Assembly (NCBI GenBank): GCA_963698495.1
Contig: CAVORB010000009.1
Location: 62,001 to 126,000, forward strand
DNA from: CAVORB01 sp963698495
GTDB taxonomy: Bacteria > Pseudomonadota > Gammaproteobacteria > Chromatiales > Chromatiaceae
Length of the DNA: 64,000 nucleotides
Reading direction: 5' to 3'
Of this stretch, positions 40,453-51,450 are shown in pieces. Position 1 is the stretch's first letter. The number at the start of each line of letters is the position of its first letter. The notes under the pieces are model-generated. The model was given only the letters and a program-made list of their open reading frames with translations. It made no database searches and was not told where the DNA came from. The position numbers were made by a program, and so were the translations under genes.

Positions 40453-40776
40453 CTATCGCTTAGACTTGATGTCGATGACATCACCCCTCCCGGATTGTCC
40501 GCGCCTGACCTCATTGACAGGTGAGAGAAGGTGGGGCGACACGTTCCATCTTTGACCGGAATCGGTAAGCACGGTAACCGTTTTCTTGTTGTACTTGATC
40601 AAGATGCCGACCTGCCGATCTCTTCCCGGGGGGTGGAAGCTGACTTGCTGGCCGACTTCGAACTGCAGCATTTCCGCATGGGCATGCAGCGATTCGAGGA
40701 ATTTCAGACGAGCGACGATGCGTCGATTCAGGCGCAGCAACTCATCTTCCGTTAAATGATCAATATCGATATCCAC
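40453..40776 (-). CDS. Small conserved KOW-like protein of unknown function
   Basis: A 107-residue soluble protein. The N-terminal half is a charged helix pair (HLTEDELLRLNRRIVARLKF) and the C-terminal half a short beta domain (GQQVSFHPPGR...VGILIKYNKKTVTVLTD...WNVSPHLL) reminiscent of a KOW/SH3-like barrel. I recall similar proteins in other gammaproteobacteria but no defined function. GTG 40776 gives the best-conserved start; longer in-frame starts are unsupported. Confidence 0.7.
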   Translation of the reverse strand: MDIDIDHLTEDELLRLNRRIVARLKFLESLHAHAEMLQFEVGQQVSFHPPGRDRQVGILIKYNKKTVTVLTDSGQRWNVSPHLLSPVNEVRRGQSGRGDVIDIKSKR

Positions 40777-40881
40777 TGGGTGATCTCCGGGGAAGTGGTT
40801 CGTGCGGTGAACCGCCGCGATGATCTTAGCTGGCGTCAGCGCGAGACCTCCGGTTCTGCCTTTTGCTCCTAACGTCAATCA

Positions 40882-42974
40882 TCAGCGGCGCGCGCCTTTG
40901 GCGCGTCCGCTGGATGATTCTGTTACGCCAACCCCATTTCTGCTCGAAAATCGAGAAGCTTGGAAAAGTTTGTCGATGTCAATCTTGTCTTTCTTTATTA
41001 AGAACTCAAGCCCAAGAAATTGAATAATTTGTAATCTGGATTCAAACTGGAAACCCCACCTTTCCTCCAGGAACGTTGCCATCCTGATGCCTCGTTTCAA
41101 TATGGATTCCGCTGTCCAACTGTCTTCTAGAGATACTTGTACTTCCGAATAGCAGCCATAGGAGTATCCTACAGTATTGTCCCGGTTGTTCTTCTTTTCC
41201 GCAAAACATCGGTTGCCGAGGCTGGAGTTCTTTGCTCTTGACAATGGCAATAAATTGCCCAGAGAATCCTTCAATGCATACCTTTGAGGTTGGCTGTATT
41301 TTCCGAATAAGCCAGACCAACAACGCTTCCTCGCAGTTTGTGGGTAGATATGCTCGATCGTCGTGAAATCATCATCATGCTCTTTTGTGAATTCTTCCCA
41401 GTCCAGTTTATTTCGTTTCGTTCTTGATTGGCCCTTAAGATGCTGTTCGTACTCATACAGAAAGTATCTCAACCCGTTCCATCCGTAAAAGCCTCTCGAC
41501 TTGAATTGGTTCACAATTGCGGAAACTAGGTGGCCACTAGATATCCAGGACCTCCCCATCTCATGAAGATTATTTAGTATGCCGTTCTTGTTCTTGTCAT
41601 CTCTTGCGAAAGATACCGCCAACTCCAGCAGCGATTCATCACTGAAGTCTGCATAGCTAGAGTAGTACCTAAAGCTTGAGAGGGTGCTGAAAAACAACAT
41701 TCTTTCAATCAGCTCAAGAAGCTTTACCCTGTCGCTTGGCTGGCTGACCTTTTCATAGAACACAAGAACGAGAACCATGAAATAGTCTGATTCAGAGCTT
41801 GGTCGTATTCGGTAAATGCTCCGTAAGAGCTCCTTCTCTTTCTGAGAAAAATCACTATCATTGGGGTTTAGGATTTTAAACCAAGTCTCCACGGATGACT
41901 TCAGGCTTGCGACATAGCGATATATTAGGTCGATATTCAGCGCTTTGATGGAGAATAAGCTATCGTCTATTTTCCCGGCCTGTAGTTGCTTGATGCTGAA
42001 CAGGTTGTCCAGCAGGTACTCCTTGTAATCTGAAGCAAGCCGACGGTGATAAAGTCTATATCTAACGTCCTCGTCGAATTTAAGATAACCGCTGAAGTGA
42101 TAAAAGAAGTGGTTCAGCAGGAAAGTGTCGTCATCTAGCGGTTTGCTCTTGTTCTTCCCCAATTGATGATAGACCGCTTTCCAAGCTTCATTGATTGAGT
42201 TGCGCAGCTTGATCTTGTCATGCGGATCATCGTCGATTTTTATTGAGAGATAGATTAGCCTGTTCTTTAGTAACTCCAGTAAGGAAAGAGGTTTGCCCCT
42301 GTTATTCATGCCCTCAAAAGCAACGTTGACATCAATGTCATTTGAAACGGTGTAGATGTTAAACAAGCAATGCTGCGTTACCTTTCTGAATAGAGCTTCG
42401 ACCTCTTTAAAGTTAAGTTCCGACAACCTCTCCAAGAAGAACTTCTTGGCTAATTCCAAATTATGAGTATATATCGTTTCCTCGGCGGTTGTGTTGTCTG
42501 ATTTGTCGAGAAAGATCCTAGTCTTCAAGAACTCATAACTTGGATTGTCTTTTTCGTAACCGAAAATGTATGACTTCGAGATTCCCTCATCCTTAGAGTC
42601 AAAGATATATCTCTTCGTGATCTCTTCGCTGGTAAAGTAATTGATTTTTTGTCGTCAGCGTTTGCCTCAAGGATTGCTTGGATCAAGACGATCGAAGTCG
42701 TTAGGCGTTGCTGCCCATCGACGATGTAAAGGGGGGTAAAGCATTTCGACTCAATAATCCATAGGTCATCGTCCCATTTCTTATACTTATCCTCGGTGAC
42801 GTCCTCAAAGGTTAGAACACCAAGGTAATGGTTTTTGCCGACGTCTAATTGGACCAGGTCATTCCAATAATCCTTTAGTTGCTTGGCGCGCCAAGCGTAT
42901 CCTCTTTGGTAATCAGGAATACGGAATATTCTGTCCGTGAAAATCTTGTTTAGATTCAGAAGTTCAGTTTTCAT
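40882..42974 (-). pseudogene. DUF262/DUF1524 protein (GmrSD-like restriction), frameshifted
   Basis: About 697 codons in an AT-rich segment that contrasts with the GC-rich surroundings. The N-terminal DUF262 part has the ParB/nuclease-like IPDYQRGYAWRAKQL and IVDGQQRLTTS (the conserved DGQQR), and the C-terminal DUF1524 part has the HNH-type EHIYPQ...LGNLLPLSRAKNSSLGN motif. This layout is that of GmrSD-type modification-dependent restriction enzymes. The frame breaks at a six-A run (42645-42650); one more A would restore it. It is not accompanied by methyltransferase or other defence genes here. Confidence 0.85.
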
Positions 42975-43156
42975 GGGGCGAAGCTATCCGGATGCGGCAT
43001 TCTGTATACTTGCGGCCGAACGTCTAAGCATTGCCGTCGCGCGCCTGAAAAAGGGCCGTCGGACGGACCGTTGGCGCTGGAGCGCGGGACTGATAAATGT
43101 CTGTTGGACGAAACCGGTCCCACGGTTGCATTGCGGGCCGGGATAGCCCTTCTTAA

Positions 43157-44378
43157 GGAAGCGCTGATCTAATCGAGTTTCTCGGAGCTGCGTTCCTGGA
43201 GTAGATTTTTCAATAGGGCCTGAGTAGATATTGCTTTTCGCTCGATTCCGGCGGCATTTGGCGGCTTTAATCGGCGGTTTTTCCGCCTTTTCCTGGATTC
43301 AGGACGCACCTTGGCTGCTGTGACCCAACAACGCCTTCTTGGCGATCACCAGGTTCGCCAGGGCGAACAGGGTGTGCAGCTGCGCGGTGTTCTTGGCCAG
43401 GCCCTTGTAGCGGACCTTGCGATGACCGAACAGGTTCTTGATGACATGGAACGGATGCTCGACGCGGGAGCGCAGCTGCGCTTTGAGCCGTTCGGCGCGC
43501 CGCGTCAGCTCCTTGAGCGGACCCTCCGCCATCGCCTTGAGCTTGCCGCGCTTCATGGCGATGTGCCACTTCAGCGGCTTGTCCTTGAGCGCTTCGCGCT
43601 TGTCGGCACCGATGTAGCCGGCATCGGCGAAGACGACCTCCTCTTCGCCGTGCAGCAGGTGCTCGGTCTGGGTGACGTCGGAGACGTTGGCGGCGGTGCC
43701 GACGACGGTGTGCACCAGTCCGGAGTCGGCATCCGCACCGATGTGCGCCTTCATGCCGAAGTACCACTGGTTGCCCTTGCGGGTCTGGTGCATCTCGGGA
43801 TCGCGCGCCTTCTCTTGGTTCTTGGTCGAGGACGGCGCGGCCAGGATGGTGGCATCGGTCAGGGTGCCCTTGTTCAACAGCAGCCCGCGCTCGCGCAGGT
43901 GGCGGTTGACGGTCTCGAAGATCGTCTTGGTCAGACCGTTGCTCTTCGAGCAGGTGGCGAAAGCTCCAGCAGCGTGGTGGCATCGGGCACCGACTCGCGG
44001 CCCAGGTCAATCCCGACGAAGTTGCGCAGCGCCTGGCTGTCGTAGATGGCATCCTCCAGCGCCTCGTCGGCCAGGGCGTACCACTGCTGCAGGAAGTACA
44101 TCCGCAGCATCCGCTCCAGGCCGATCGGGCGGCGCCCGCGCCCCGTGCCCGCGTCCGGGAAGTAGTACGGGCTCGAGCGCCGCGATCAGCGCCGCCCACG
44201 GCACGACCTGCTCCATCTCGCCCAGAAAGCGCTCGCGGCGGGTCACCTTCTTCTTGCTGGCAAACTCGGCTTGGGCAAAAGACAGTTGCTTCATCGGGTG
44301 ACTCGTCGCTGGCGGCCGGATTGCCCAGTATTTTACCACTCACGCCCCATTGATGGGGCTGATTTAATCAGTGTCTCC
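43157..44378 (-). mobile_element. IS5-family insertion sequence with TTAA target duplication
   Basis: A 1222-bp element with terminal inverted repeats GGAAGCGCTGATCTAATC (left) and GGAGACACTGATTAAATC (right, complement), flanked by TTAA on both sides (43153-43156, 44379-44382), which fits the YTAR target of the IS5 group. It carries one degraded transposase gene. The termini resemble those of the MITE-like repeats in this window. It lies between the AT-rich restriction-like gene and the DUF362/polyferredoxin genes. Confidence 0.9.
43299..44294 (-). pseudogene. IS5-family transposase, three frameshifts
   Basis: DDE transposase of about 331 codons. The start MKQLSFAQAEFASKKKVTRR (ATG 44294) is characteristic of IS5-type enzymes. 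Catalytic residues are visible in the last frame: Asp in LTDATI, Asp in FADAGYIG and Glu in RVEHPFHVIK. Extra bases near 44168, 43963 and 43942 split the gene into four frames, so it is non-functional as read. Each is a single-base excess. Confidence 0.9.
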
Positions 44379-44897
44379 TTAAAAGAAGGGGATTGTATTT
44401 GCAGCGAGAGGGGTTGTCGAAGTCGGATCGGCGGTCCACGCCGAGCGGTGGGCGTGCGTTCCGGCGCTGGGAAGCGAAGCGGGGCACAGATGCGAGCCCG
44501 TTTGTCATGGCTGGGGCGTCATTTCTACGCTGGGAAGGTGCAGATCCGCAAACCGCGCGGCGGCCTCGGGATCGTGGGCCCGTCCCAGCGGGGGAGTGGC
44601 CGGAGGTATCGGCTTGGGACCACCTCTCGGCACGAGTTCGGCGTCATCCAAGCGACGATACGCCACCCGTTCCGCGCGACAGCCGGGCAGGGCCAGTCTT
44701 CCGGCAGGGCAGTTGTCTGCGGTGTTTCGCCCGCATTCGCCTCGGTCTCCCGCGCTGCCACCGCCTCACGGATCTTTACCCAGCACCGCTCCGTCCGCCG
44801 TCCTACGCTATCCTCCCCTGCGCTTGACCCATGTCACCCAAGGGCCGCTGCGCAAGGCCAATAATGAAGATGTTTCAGGCTCTTGGGAGGTACGGTC
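44379..44897. other. Intergenic region upstream of DUF362 gene
   Basis: About 520 bp from the IS end to the DUF362 start. It contains an FNR/DNR-type box at 44824-44837. Open frames in it are arginine/proline-rich out-of-frame products of GC-rich DNA with no support. Confidence 0.5.
44824..44837. promoter_or_regulatory. FNR/DNR-type box upstream of DUF362/polyferredoxin genes
   Basis: TTGACCCATGTCAC matches TTGAC-N4-GTCAA with one mismatch at the last base and shares seven of eight core-flanking positions with the norC box. Its centre is about 67 bases before the ATG at 44898, similar to the norC arrangement, suggesting anaerobic or nitric-oxide-dependent expression. Confidence 0.6.
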
Positions 44898-45810
44898 ATG
44901 CGTAGGCGAGAGCTGTTGAAGGCGTCCGGCGCCGGGTTTGCGGCCGCGGTGGCGTCGCAGTGGCTGGGTCCGGTCGCTCCGCTGCTGGCGGCGGATGAGG
45001 GCGGACCTTATGACCTGGTTGCGGTGAAGGGCGCCGCGCCGGACAAGCTGTTCGACGCCGGCATCGAGGCGTATGGGCGGCATGAAGCGGTACGTGAAGC
45101 CCGGGCAGACGGTGGTGGTCAAGCCCAACATCGCGTGGGACGCGGGGCCCGAGCGCGCGGCGAACACCAATCCGGCGCTGGTGGGGCGCATCGTCGAGCA
45201 CTGCTTCGCGGCGGGCGCGAAGAAGGTCTACGTGTTCGATTTCACCTGCGACGACTGGCGGCGCTCCTACCGCAACAGCGGCATCGAGGCGGCCGCCAAG
45301 GCGGCGGGGGCGGTGCTGGCGCCGGGGGACGGGGAGCGGTACTTCCACAAGGTGGAGCTGGACGGCCAGACCCTGAAGAAGGTCAAGGAGCACGAGCTGA
45401 TGCTGGAGTCGGACGTGTTCATCAATGTCCCGGTGCTCAAGCATCATTCGAGCGCGGGGCTCACCATCAGCATGAAGAACCTGATGGGCGTGATCTGGAA
45501 TCGCGGGTGGTGGCACAAGAACGGCCTGCACCAGTGCATCGCGGACTACGCGGGCTACCGCAAGCCGGACCTGAACGTGGTGGATGCCTACGACGTCATG
45601 ATGCGGCACGGGCCGCGCGGGATCTCGGCCAAGGACGTGGTGCGCATGGGGTCGCAGCTCATCTCGGCGGACATGGTGACCGCGGACGCGGCCGCCGCGC
45701 GGCTGTTCGGCTCGAAACCGCACGAGATTCCCTACATCCGCATGGCGGCGGATCAGGGGGCGGGGCGCATGGATCTGGAGAACCTGTCCATCAAGCGCAT
45801 CTCGCTCTAG
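44898..45810 (+). pseudogene. DUF362 protein with Tat signal, frameshifted
   Basis: About 304 codons of a DUF362 family protein, often linked to iron-sulfur electron-transfer proteins. The N-terminus MRRRELLKASGAGFAAAVAS is a Tat signal, so the protein is exported folded. After LFDAGIEA one extra base at about 45072-45074 shifts the frame; the rest (VVVKPNIAWDAGPERAAN, NVPVLKHHSSAGLTISMKNL) is well conserved and is followed by the stop at 45810. It is 31 bp upstream of the polyferredoxin gene and probably in one operon with it. Function of DUF362 is not established. Confidence 0.85.
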
Positions 45811-45841
45811 CCGGGCCCGGTTTCGCGGTCGGCACAGGCAC

Positions 45842-47462
45842 ATGCCCCAGCGCCTGCTGAAACCTTTGCGGGTGAGTTCTCTCGCTCGCGTTCCTCGCTG
45901 CGACCGCCGCGCTGTTCCTCGACCTGGAGGGGCGGACGCCGGGGGCGGTGGTCGATAGCGTGCTTTTCCTGCAGTTCACGCCCTCGCTGGTCAGGTTTCT
46001 GCAGGGTGCGGGCTGGGCGGCGGCGGGTTTCGTCGGCGTGCTGCTGCTCACGCTGTTGTTCGGGCGCGTGTTCTGCTCCACGATCTGCCCGCTCGGGACC
46101 CTGCAGGACTTGGTCAGCCGTCTCGCGCTGCGCCTGCGCCGCAAGCGGAGGAGGGTGCTCTACCGCTACCGGCGTCCCATGAATCTGGTGCGTTTCGGGC
46201 TGCTCGCCGCGACGGTCGGCGCCGCGCTCGGCGGCTCGATGCTGCTGGTCGCGCAGCTCGATCCCTTCAGTCACTTCGGGCGCATCATGGGCCTGCTGGT
46301 GCGCCCCTTGGCGGTCGGCGCCAACAACCTGGCCGCGCGGGCGCTGGAGGGCCTCGGCAGCTATCTGATCGCGCCCTTCGTCTTCATGCTCGACCACTGG
46401 CAGGCGCTGCTGGCGCCGATCGCTGTCCTGGGCCTGGTCGTTTGGATGGCCGCGAGGCGCGGACGGCTGTTCTGCAACACCCTCTGCCCCCTGGGGGCCC
46501 TGCTGGCCCTGGTCTCCCGCTACGCGCTGTTTCGCATCGGCATCGACCGCGCGCGCTGCAACCTGTGCGCCGAGTGCTCCGTGCGGTGCAAGGCGCAGTG
46601 CATACACCTCAAGGACAAGCACGTGGATTTCGACCGCTGCGTCGCCTGCTTCAACTGCATACCCGCCTGTCCGGAGTCCGGAATCGGGTATCGGCTGGCC
46701 TGGAGGGGGCGGGGGACGGTTGACTCGCAGGCCGACGATCAGTCCGCAAGGGACGGGGCGGCTCGCCGGTCCGTGTCAGAAGCGGGCCGCCGCACCGTTC
46801 TGCGCCTTGGCTTGGGCTGGATTCTGGGGTTGACCGGGCTCGCCGCGCTCACGCGCGCCGAGGATTGGCCGCAGAACAAGCGTCCGACGACGATCCCGGT
46901 GGTCAAGCAGCATCCCATCTCCCCGCCCGGGGCGGGAGCGACCGCGCGCTTCAACGCCGCCTGCACCGCGTGCCAGCTCTGTGTCAGCGTCTGCCCGACC
47001 CAGGTGCTCCAGCCGTCGTTGCTGCTCTACGGGACTTCAGGCTTCCTGCAGCCGCACATGGCCTACGAGACGGCCTATTGCACCTACGAGTGCGTGCGCT
47101 GTGGCGAGGTCTGCCCGACGGACGCGATCCGGCCGCTGGCGGTCGAGGAGAAGAAGCGCAGCCGCATCGGCACCGTGCACCTCATCGAGGACAATTGCAT
47201 CGTGGTGACCGAGAAGACGGCCTGCGGCGCCTGCGCCGAGCATTGCCCGACCCAGGCGGTGCACATGGTGGCCTACGAGGGCGTGCTCACAGTCCCCGAG
47301 CTCGACACGGAGGTCTGCATCGGCTGCGGGGCCTGCGAGCACGTCTGCCCGGTGCGGCCGCACCGGGCCATCTTCGTCGAGGGGGAACCCGAGCACCAGC
47401 TCGCCGCGGAGCCCCGCAGCGAAGCGGTCGAGATGAAGGTGCCGGATGAGTTCCCGTTCTGA
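45842..47462 (+). pseudogene. NapH/NapG-like fused polyferredoxin, frameshifted near the start
   Basis: About 539 codons. The first part is NapH-like: membrane helices with paired motifs FCSTICPLG and FCNTLCPLG, then two ferredoxin sites (CNLCAECSVRCKAQC, CVACFNCIPACP). A second Tat-like hydrophobic stretch (RRTVLRLGLGWILGLTG) leads to a NapG/MauM-like ferredoxin with CTACQLCVSVCP, CVRCGEVCP, CGACAEHCP and CIGCGACEHVCP. It should carry electrons from quinol to a periplasmic partner. From ATG 45842 the first 11 residues are in another frame; an extra A near 45875 separates them. Confidence 0.8.
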
Positions 47463-47468
47463 GGGGCT

Positions 47469-47864
47469 TCAGATGCCCTTGCGGTTCGGTCGGCTGATGA
47501 CCTCGACACGAACCTTGGCCAGCCCGCGCTTGATGATGCCAAGCTCTTTGGCGGCGCGGCGGGAGAGGTCGATGACCCGACCCTTGATGAAGGGACCGCG
47601 GTCATTGATGCGCACGACGACGCTCTTGCCCGTCTTGGTGCTGGTGACGCGGACCTTGGTGCCGAGGGGGAGGGTCTTGTGGGCGGCGGTGAGAGCGGAC
47701 TGGTCGAATCTCTCGCCGTTTGCCGTCTTGCGGCCGTGGAACTTGTCTGCGTAGTAGGATGCGATTCCGACGTGGGTGTCACCGGTGGCCACCTTGGCCG
47801 AGGTGATGAGTGGTGTCATTGCCAGGATGGCCAGCATCCCGGCGGCAAATAGTTTTCTGAACAT
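47469..47864 (-). CDS. RlpA-like septal ring protein
   Basis: A 131-residue exported protein with a signal peptide (cleavage near TSAKVATG) and a double-psi beta-barrel domain: ASYYADKFHGRKTANGERFD, LGTKVRVTSTKTGKSVVV and the RINDRGPFIKGRVIDLSR motif. RlpA proteins are lytic transglycosylases that act on glycan strands lacking stem peptides. No SPOR domain is attached, so this is the short form. Convergent with the polyferredoxin gene. Confidence 0.9.
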   Translation of the reverse strand: MFRKLFAAGMLAILAMTPLITSAKVATGDTHVGIASYYADKFHGRKTANGERFDQSALTAAHKTLPLGTKVRVTSTKTGKSVVVRINDRGPFIKGRVIDLSRRAAKELGIIKRGLAKVRVEVISRPNRKGI

Positions 47865-48428
47865 GCTCGCCTCTCTAGTTCACTTAAGGAACGAACCACC
47901 GACGGGCGAAAACGCGGCGGTTCAAAGGAAGCGCGAGTATACGGAGATTCATGTTCAGGGTAAACCCGAAATAGGGAAAACCCTAGTATCCATATGTCGA
48001 GCCCGGCTCGTCAGTGAGACGCGGAGGTCCGATTCGCAGCATCGGTAACGAGAAGTGCCAGTGCGATGCTTGATTTTCCTAATCCATTGCATTTGAAAAA
48101 TCATAAATCACATTGATACGGAAAGGCTTACCGCCGGAAGCCTCGATTAGATCTCATGAGATCGAAAATTATTAAACTCACATAATTACTTGTTTAACAA
48201 GATATTAAAGTATATATGACCTCGTCCGGGCGGATCTGGTGTCATGATTGTCGGCGTATTTGTATATACTCGCGCCGGCAGGTGCGTGGTGGGGGCCTCT
48301 GGATCTGTTCCGGCGGTTCGTGATTGCACCGAGCGGGGGGTGATACACTGCAGAATCTTGGAGTCTTCCCGCTGTTCCGCCGGGGCTTCAACCGCACCAA
48401 CAACAAATTACCGAAGGAGAAATTACGA
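47865..48428. other. AT-rich intergenic region with palindromes
   Basis: About 560 bp between rlpA and the CBS gene, divergent promoters. The segment 48060-48230 is strikingly AT-rich. It holds a hairpin AGGCTT...AAGCCT (48124-48143), a perfect 14-base palindrome GATCTCATGAGATC (48150-48163) and CTTGTTTAACAAG (48189-48201). These are candidate operators; no regulator gene is adjacent. No RNA gene seen. Confidence 0.55.
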
Positions 48429-48821
48429 ATGCATGTACGCCAATACATGAGCCCGTCACCCGTCACCATCCGCGAGGATGCCGACTACGGCGAGGCGTTC
48501 GAGATCATGGAAAAAGGCGATCTGCACCACGTCCCGGTCGTCAGCTCCGACGGCGAGGTGCTGGGCATCCTGGCCCGCCGGGACCTGCAGCTTGCCGCTC
48601 GGCATTTTCACGAGGCGCCGGTGGAGGTGGGCGAGGTGATGCATACCCCGGTGGTGACCATTGCCTCCAACGCCGATCTTTCCGTCGCCGTCGAACGCAT
48701 GATGGACGACCACATCGGCTGCCTGCCCGTTTCCGACGACGGGCGCCATCTGGTCGGCATCATCACCGAGACGGATCTGCTGCGGGCGCTGCGGGACCTG
48801 CTCGCGGAACGCGGAGAGTAG
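48429..48821 (+). CDS. Two-CBS-domain protein
   Basis: A 130-residue cytosolic protein consisting of a tandem CBS pair: domain 1 (MHVRQYMSPSPVTIRED...LHHVPVVSSDGEVLGILARRD) and domain 2 (VMHTPVVTIASNADLSV...GCLPVSDDGRHLVGIIT). Such pairs bind adenine nucleotides and act as energy sensors for partner proteins. AAGGAG precedes the ATG; the frame's upstream extension is not supported. Partner unknown. Confidence 0.88.
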   Translation: MHVRQYMSPSPVTIREDADYGEAFEIMEKGDLHHVPVVSSDGEVLGILARRDLQLAARHFHEAPVEVGEVMHTPVVTIASNADLSVAVERMMDDHIGCLPVSDDGRHLVGIITETDLLRALRDLLAERGE

Positions 48822-49168
48822 CGCCTGCCGGAAGCCAGCCCCGGTGCCGACGCGCGCGGACGGCGTTAGTATGGCCGCAGAGTCTCTACCCCCCACCTGA
48901 CCTCCCCCCTGCCAAGGGGGGAGGAATGAGTTGGCATGCCCCGGTCTCCTTCCCCCCCTCTCAGGGGGAAGGTAGGGACGGGGGTAGGCGCCACCCGCCT
49001 TGAAACGGCCGTGCGGTCTCCACCGCCTCCCAGTCTGCTCTTGCCAGGGGTATGAAATTTGGCGCGCGGGGGCGGGTCTCCGTTGCGGAACCGTCTGCGA
49101 TTCTTGTTTTGCTCGACGATGATCGGGATTAATCTTCAGTTCCCGACCATTCTTGAGCGAGTATCCCC
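48822..49168. other. Intergenic region upstream of citrate synthase
   Basis: About 350 bp. It holds two back-to-back C/G hairpins (next entry). The 70 bases before gltA presumably hold its promoter. No RNA gene or box recognised. Confidence 0.5.
48901..48972. repeat. Paired palindromic intergenic repeat
   Basis: Two hairpins about 24 bases apart: CCTCCCCCCT-gcc-AAGGGGGGAGG (48901-48924) and CCTTCCCCCC...GGGGGAAGG (48948-48972). This is the layout of a REP-like bacterial interspersed element; I see only one copy in the window. Confidence 0.65.
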
Positions 49169-50476
<1,308 letters not shown>

Positions 50477-50492
50477 TCCGACTGCGGGGCCG

Positions 50493-51359
50493 CTAAGGCC
50501 CGGTCGCCACCGGTCGCAACGGCGAACGGATCCACTCGCTCCAGGACCCGGCGTAGATGCGGGATCCGTGGAGCCCGGCGACCTCCATCGCGAGCAGGTT
50601 GTGGCAGGCGTTCACGCCGGAGCCGCAGGAGTGCACCACCCGCTCCGGGGGAATGTCCCGCAATGCGGCGGTGAATCGCTCGCGCAAGACCGATGGGGGC
50701 AGAAACGCTCCATCCGCGGACAGATTGCCGGCGAACGGCAGGTTGACCCCTCCCGGGATGTGACCCGCGACCGGGTCGATGGGCTCGACCTCGCCGCGAA
50801 AGCGCTCCGCCGCCCGGGCGTCGACCAACTGGAAGGCGCCGGTGCGGAGGTTCTCCTCGATGGCGGCGGTGCTGAGCCACAGGGATTGATCCGGAAGTCC
50901 GCTGAAGGTGCGGGGTTCGATCGTCGGGATCTCCGAGGTTAGGATGCCGCCCCGCGCGAGCCAGGCGCCGAGCCCGCCGTCCAGCACTGCTGCCCTGGGA
51001 TGCCCGAGCCAGCGCAGCAGCCACCAGAGGCGCACCGCGAAGGCGCCGCCCGCATCGTCGTAGACGACCACTTGCGTGTGATTTCCGACGCCCCAGCCCC
51101 TGAGTTTCTCGCACAGGCTCGCCGGATCGGGCAGGGGGTGGCGGCCCGTGTCGGGGCCGATGGAAGAGGACAGGTCCTCGTCGAGATGGGCATAACGGGC
51201 GCCCGGGATGTGGCCCCGGTCGTATTGGTCTCGCCCCCAAGCGGGGTCGGCCAGGGCGAAGCGGCAGTCGAAGACCACCCAGTCCGGGTCCCCCAGCCGG
51301 GCGGCGAGTGTGGCCGTGTCCACCAGGTACCTGTAGTCATCGTTCGCGGTGTCGGACAT
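50493..51359 (-). CDS. Thiosulfate/mercaptopyruvate sulfurtransferase
   Basis: A 288-residue two-rhodanese-domain enzyme transferring sulfane sulfur to cyanide or other thiophiles. The inactive N-terminal domain has VVFDCRFALADPAWGRDQY and GHIPGARYAHLDEDLSS; the C-terminal domain carries the catalytic loop HSCGSGVNACHN with nucleophile Cys. The CGSGVNA loop resembles thiosulfate:cyanide enzymes. Start ATG 51359 (MSDTAND). Convergent with gltA. Confidence 0.92.
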   Translation of the reverse strand: MSDTANDDYRYLVDTATLAARLGDPDWVVFDCRFALADPAWGRDQYDRGHIPGARYAHLDEDLSSSIGPDTGRHPLPDPASLCEKLRGWGVGNHTQVVVYDDAGGAFAVRLWWLLRWLGHPRAAVLDGGLGAWLARGGILTSEIPTIEPRTFSGLPDQSLWLSTAAIEENLRTGAFQLVDARAAERFRGEVEPIDPVAGHIPGGVNLPFAGNLSADGAFLPPSVLRERFTAALRDIPPERVVHSCGSGVNACHNLLAMEVAGLHGSRIYAGSWSEWIRSPLRPVATGP

Positions 51360-51450
51360 GTTCGTGCTCGGCTCGGACGGCGTTTGGACCTGGTGATCGG
51401 TTCGCCTCGGCGCGTTGCTGCAACGCTCGGCAACTCGGGCGCGGATTCCG

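Noticed and set aside
42645..42650. Programmed frameshifting in the DUF262 gene
   Set aside because: A six-A run alone is weak evidence; no downstream structure or conserved slippery heptamer was evident, so it is only mentioned as one possibility.
44393..44827. Plus-strand open frame of about 144 codons after the IS
   Set aside because: Arginine/proline-rich translation without a ribosome site; a regulatory box and the DUF362 promoter better explain the region.
48189..48201. CTTGTTTAACAAG as an FNR/DNR box
   Set aside because: It lacks the TTGAY-N4-RTCAA pattern and spacing; kept only as a palindrome.
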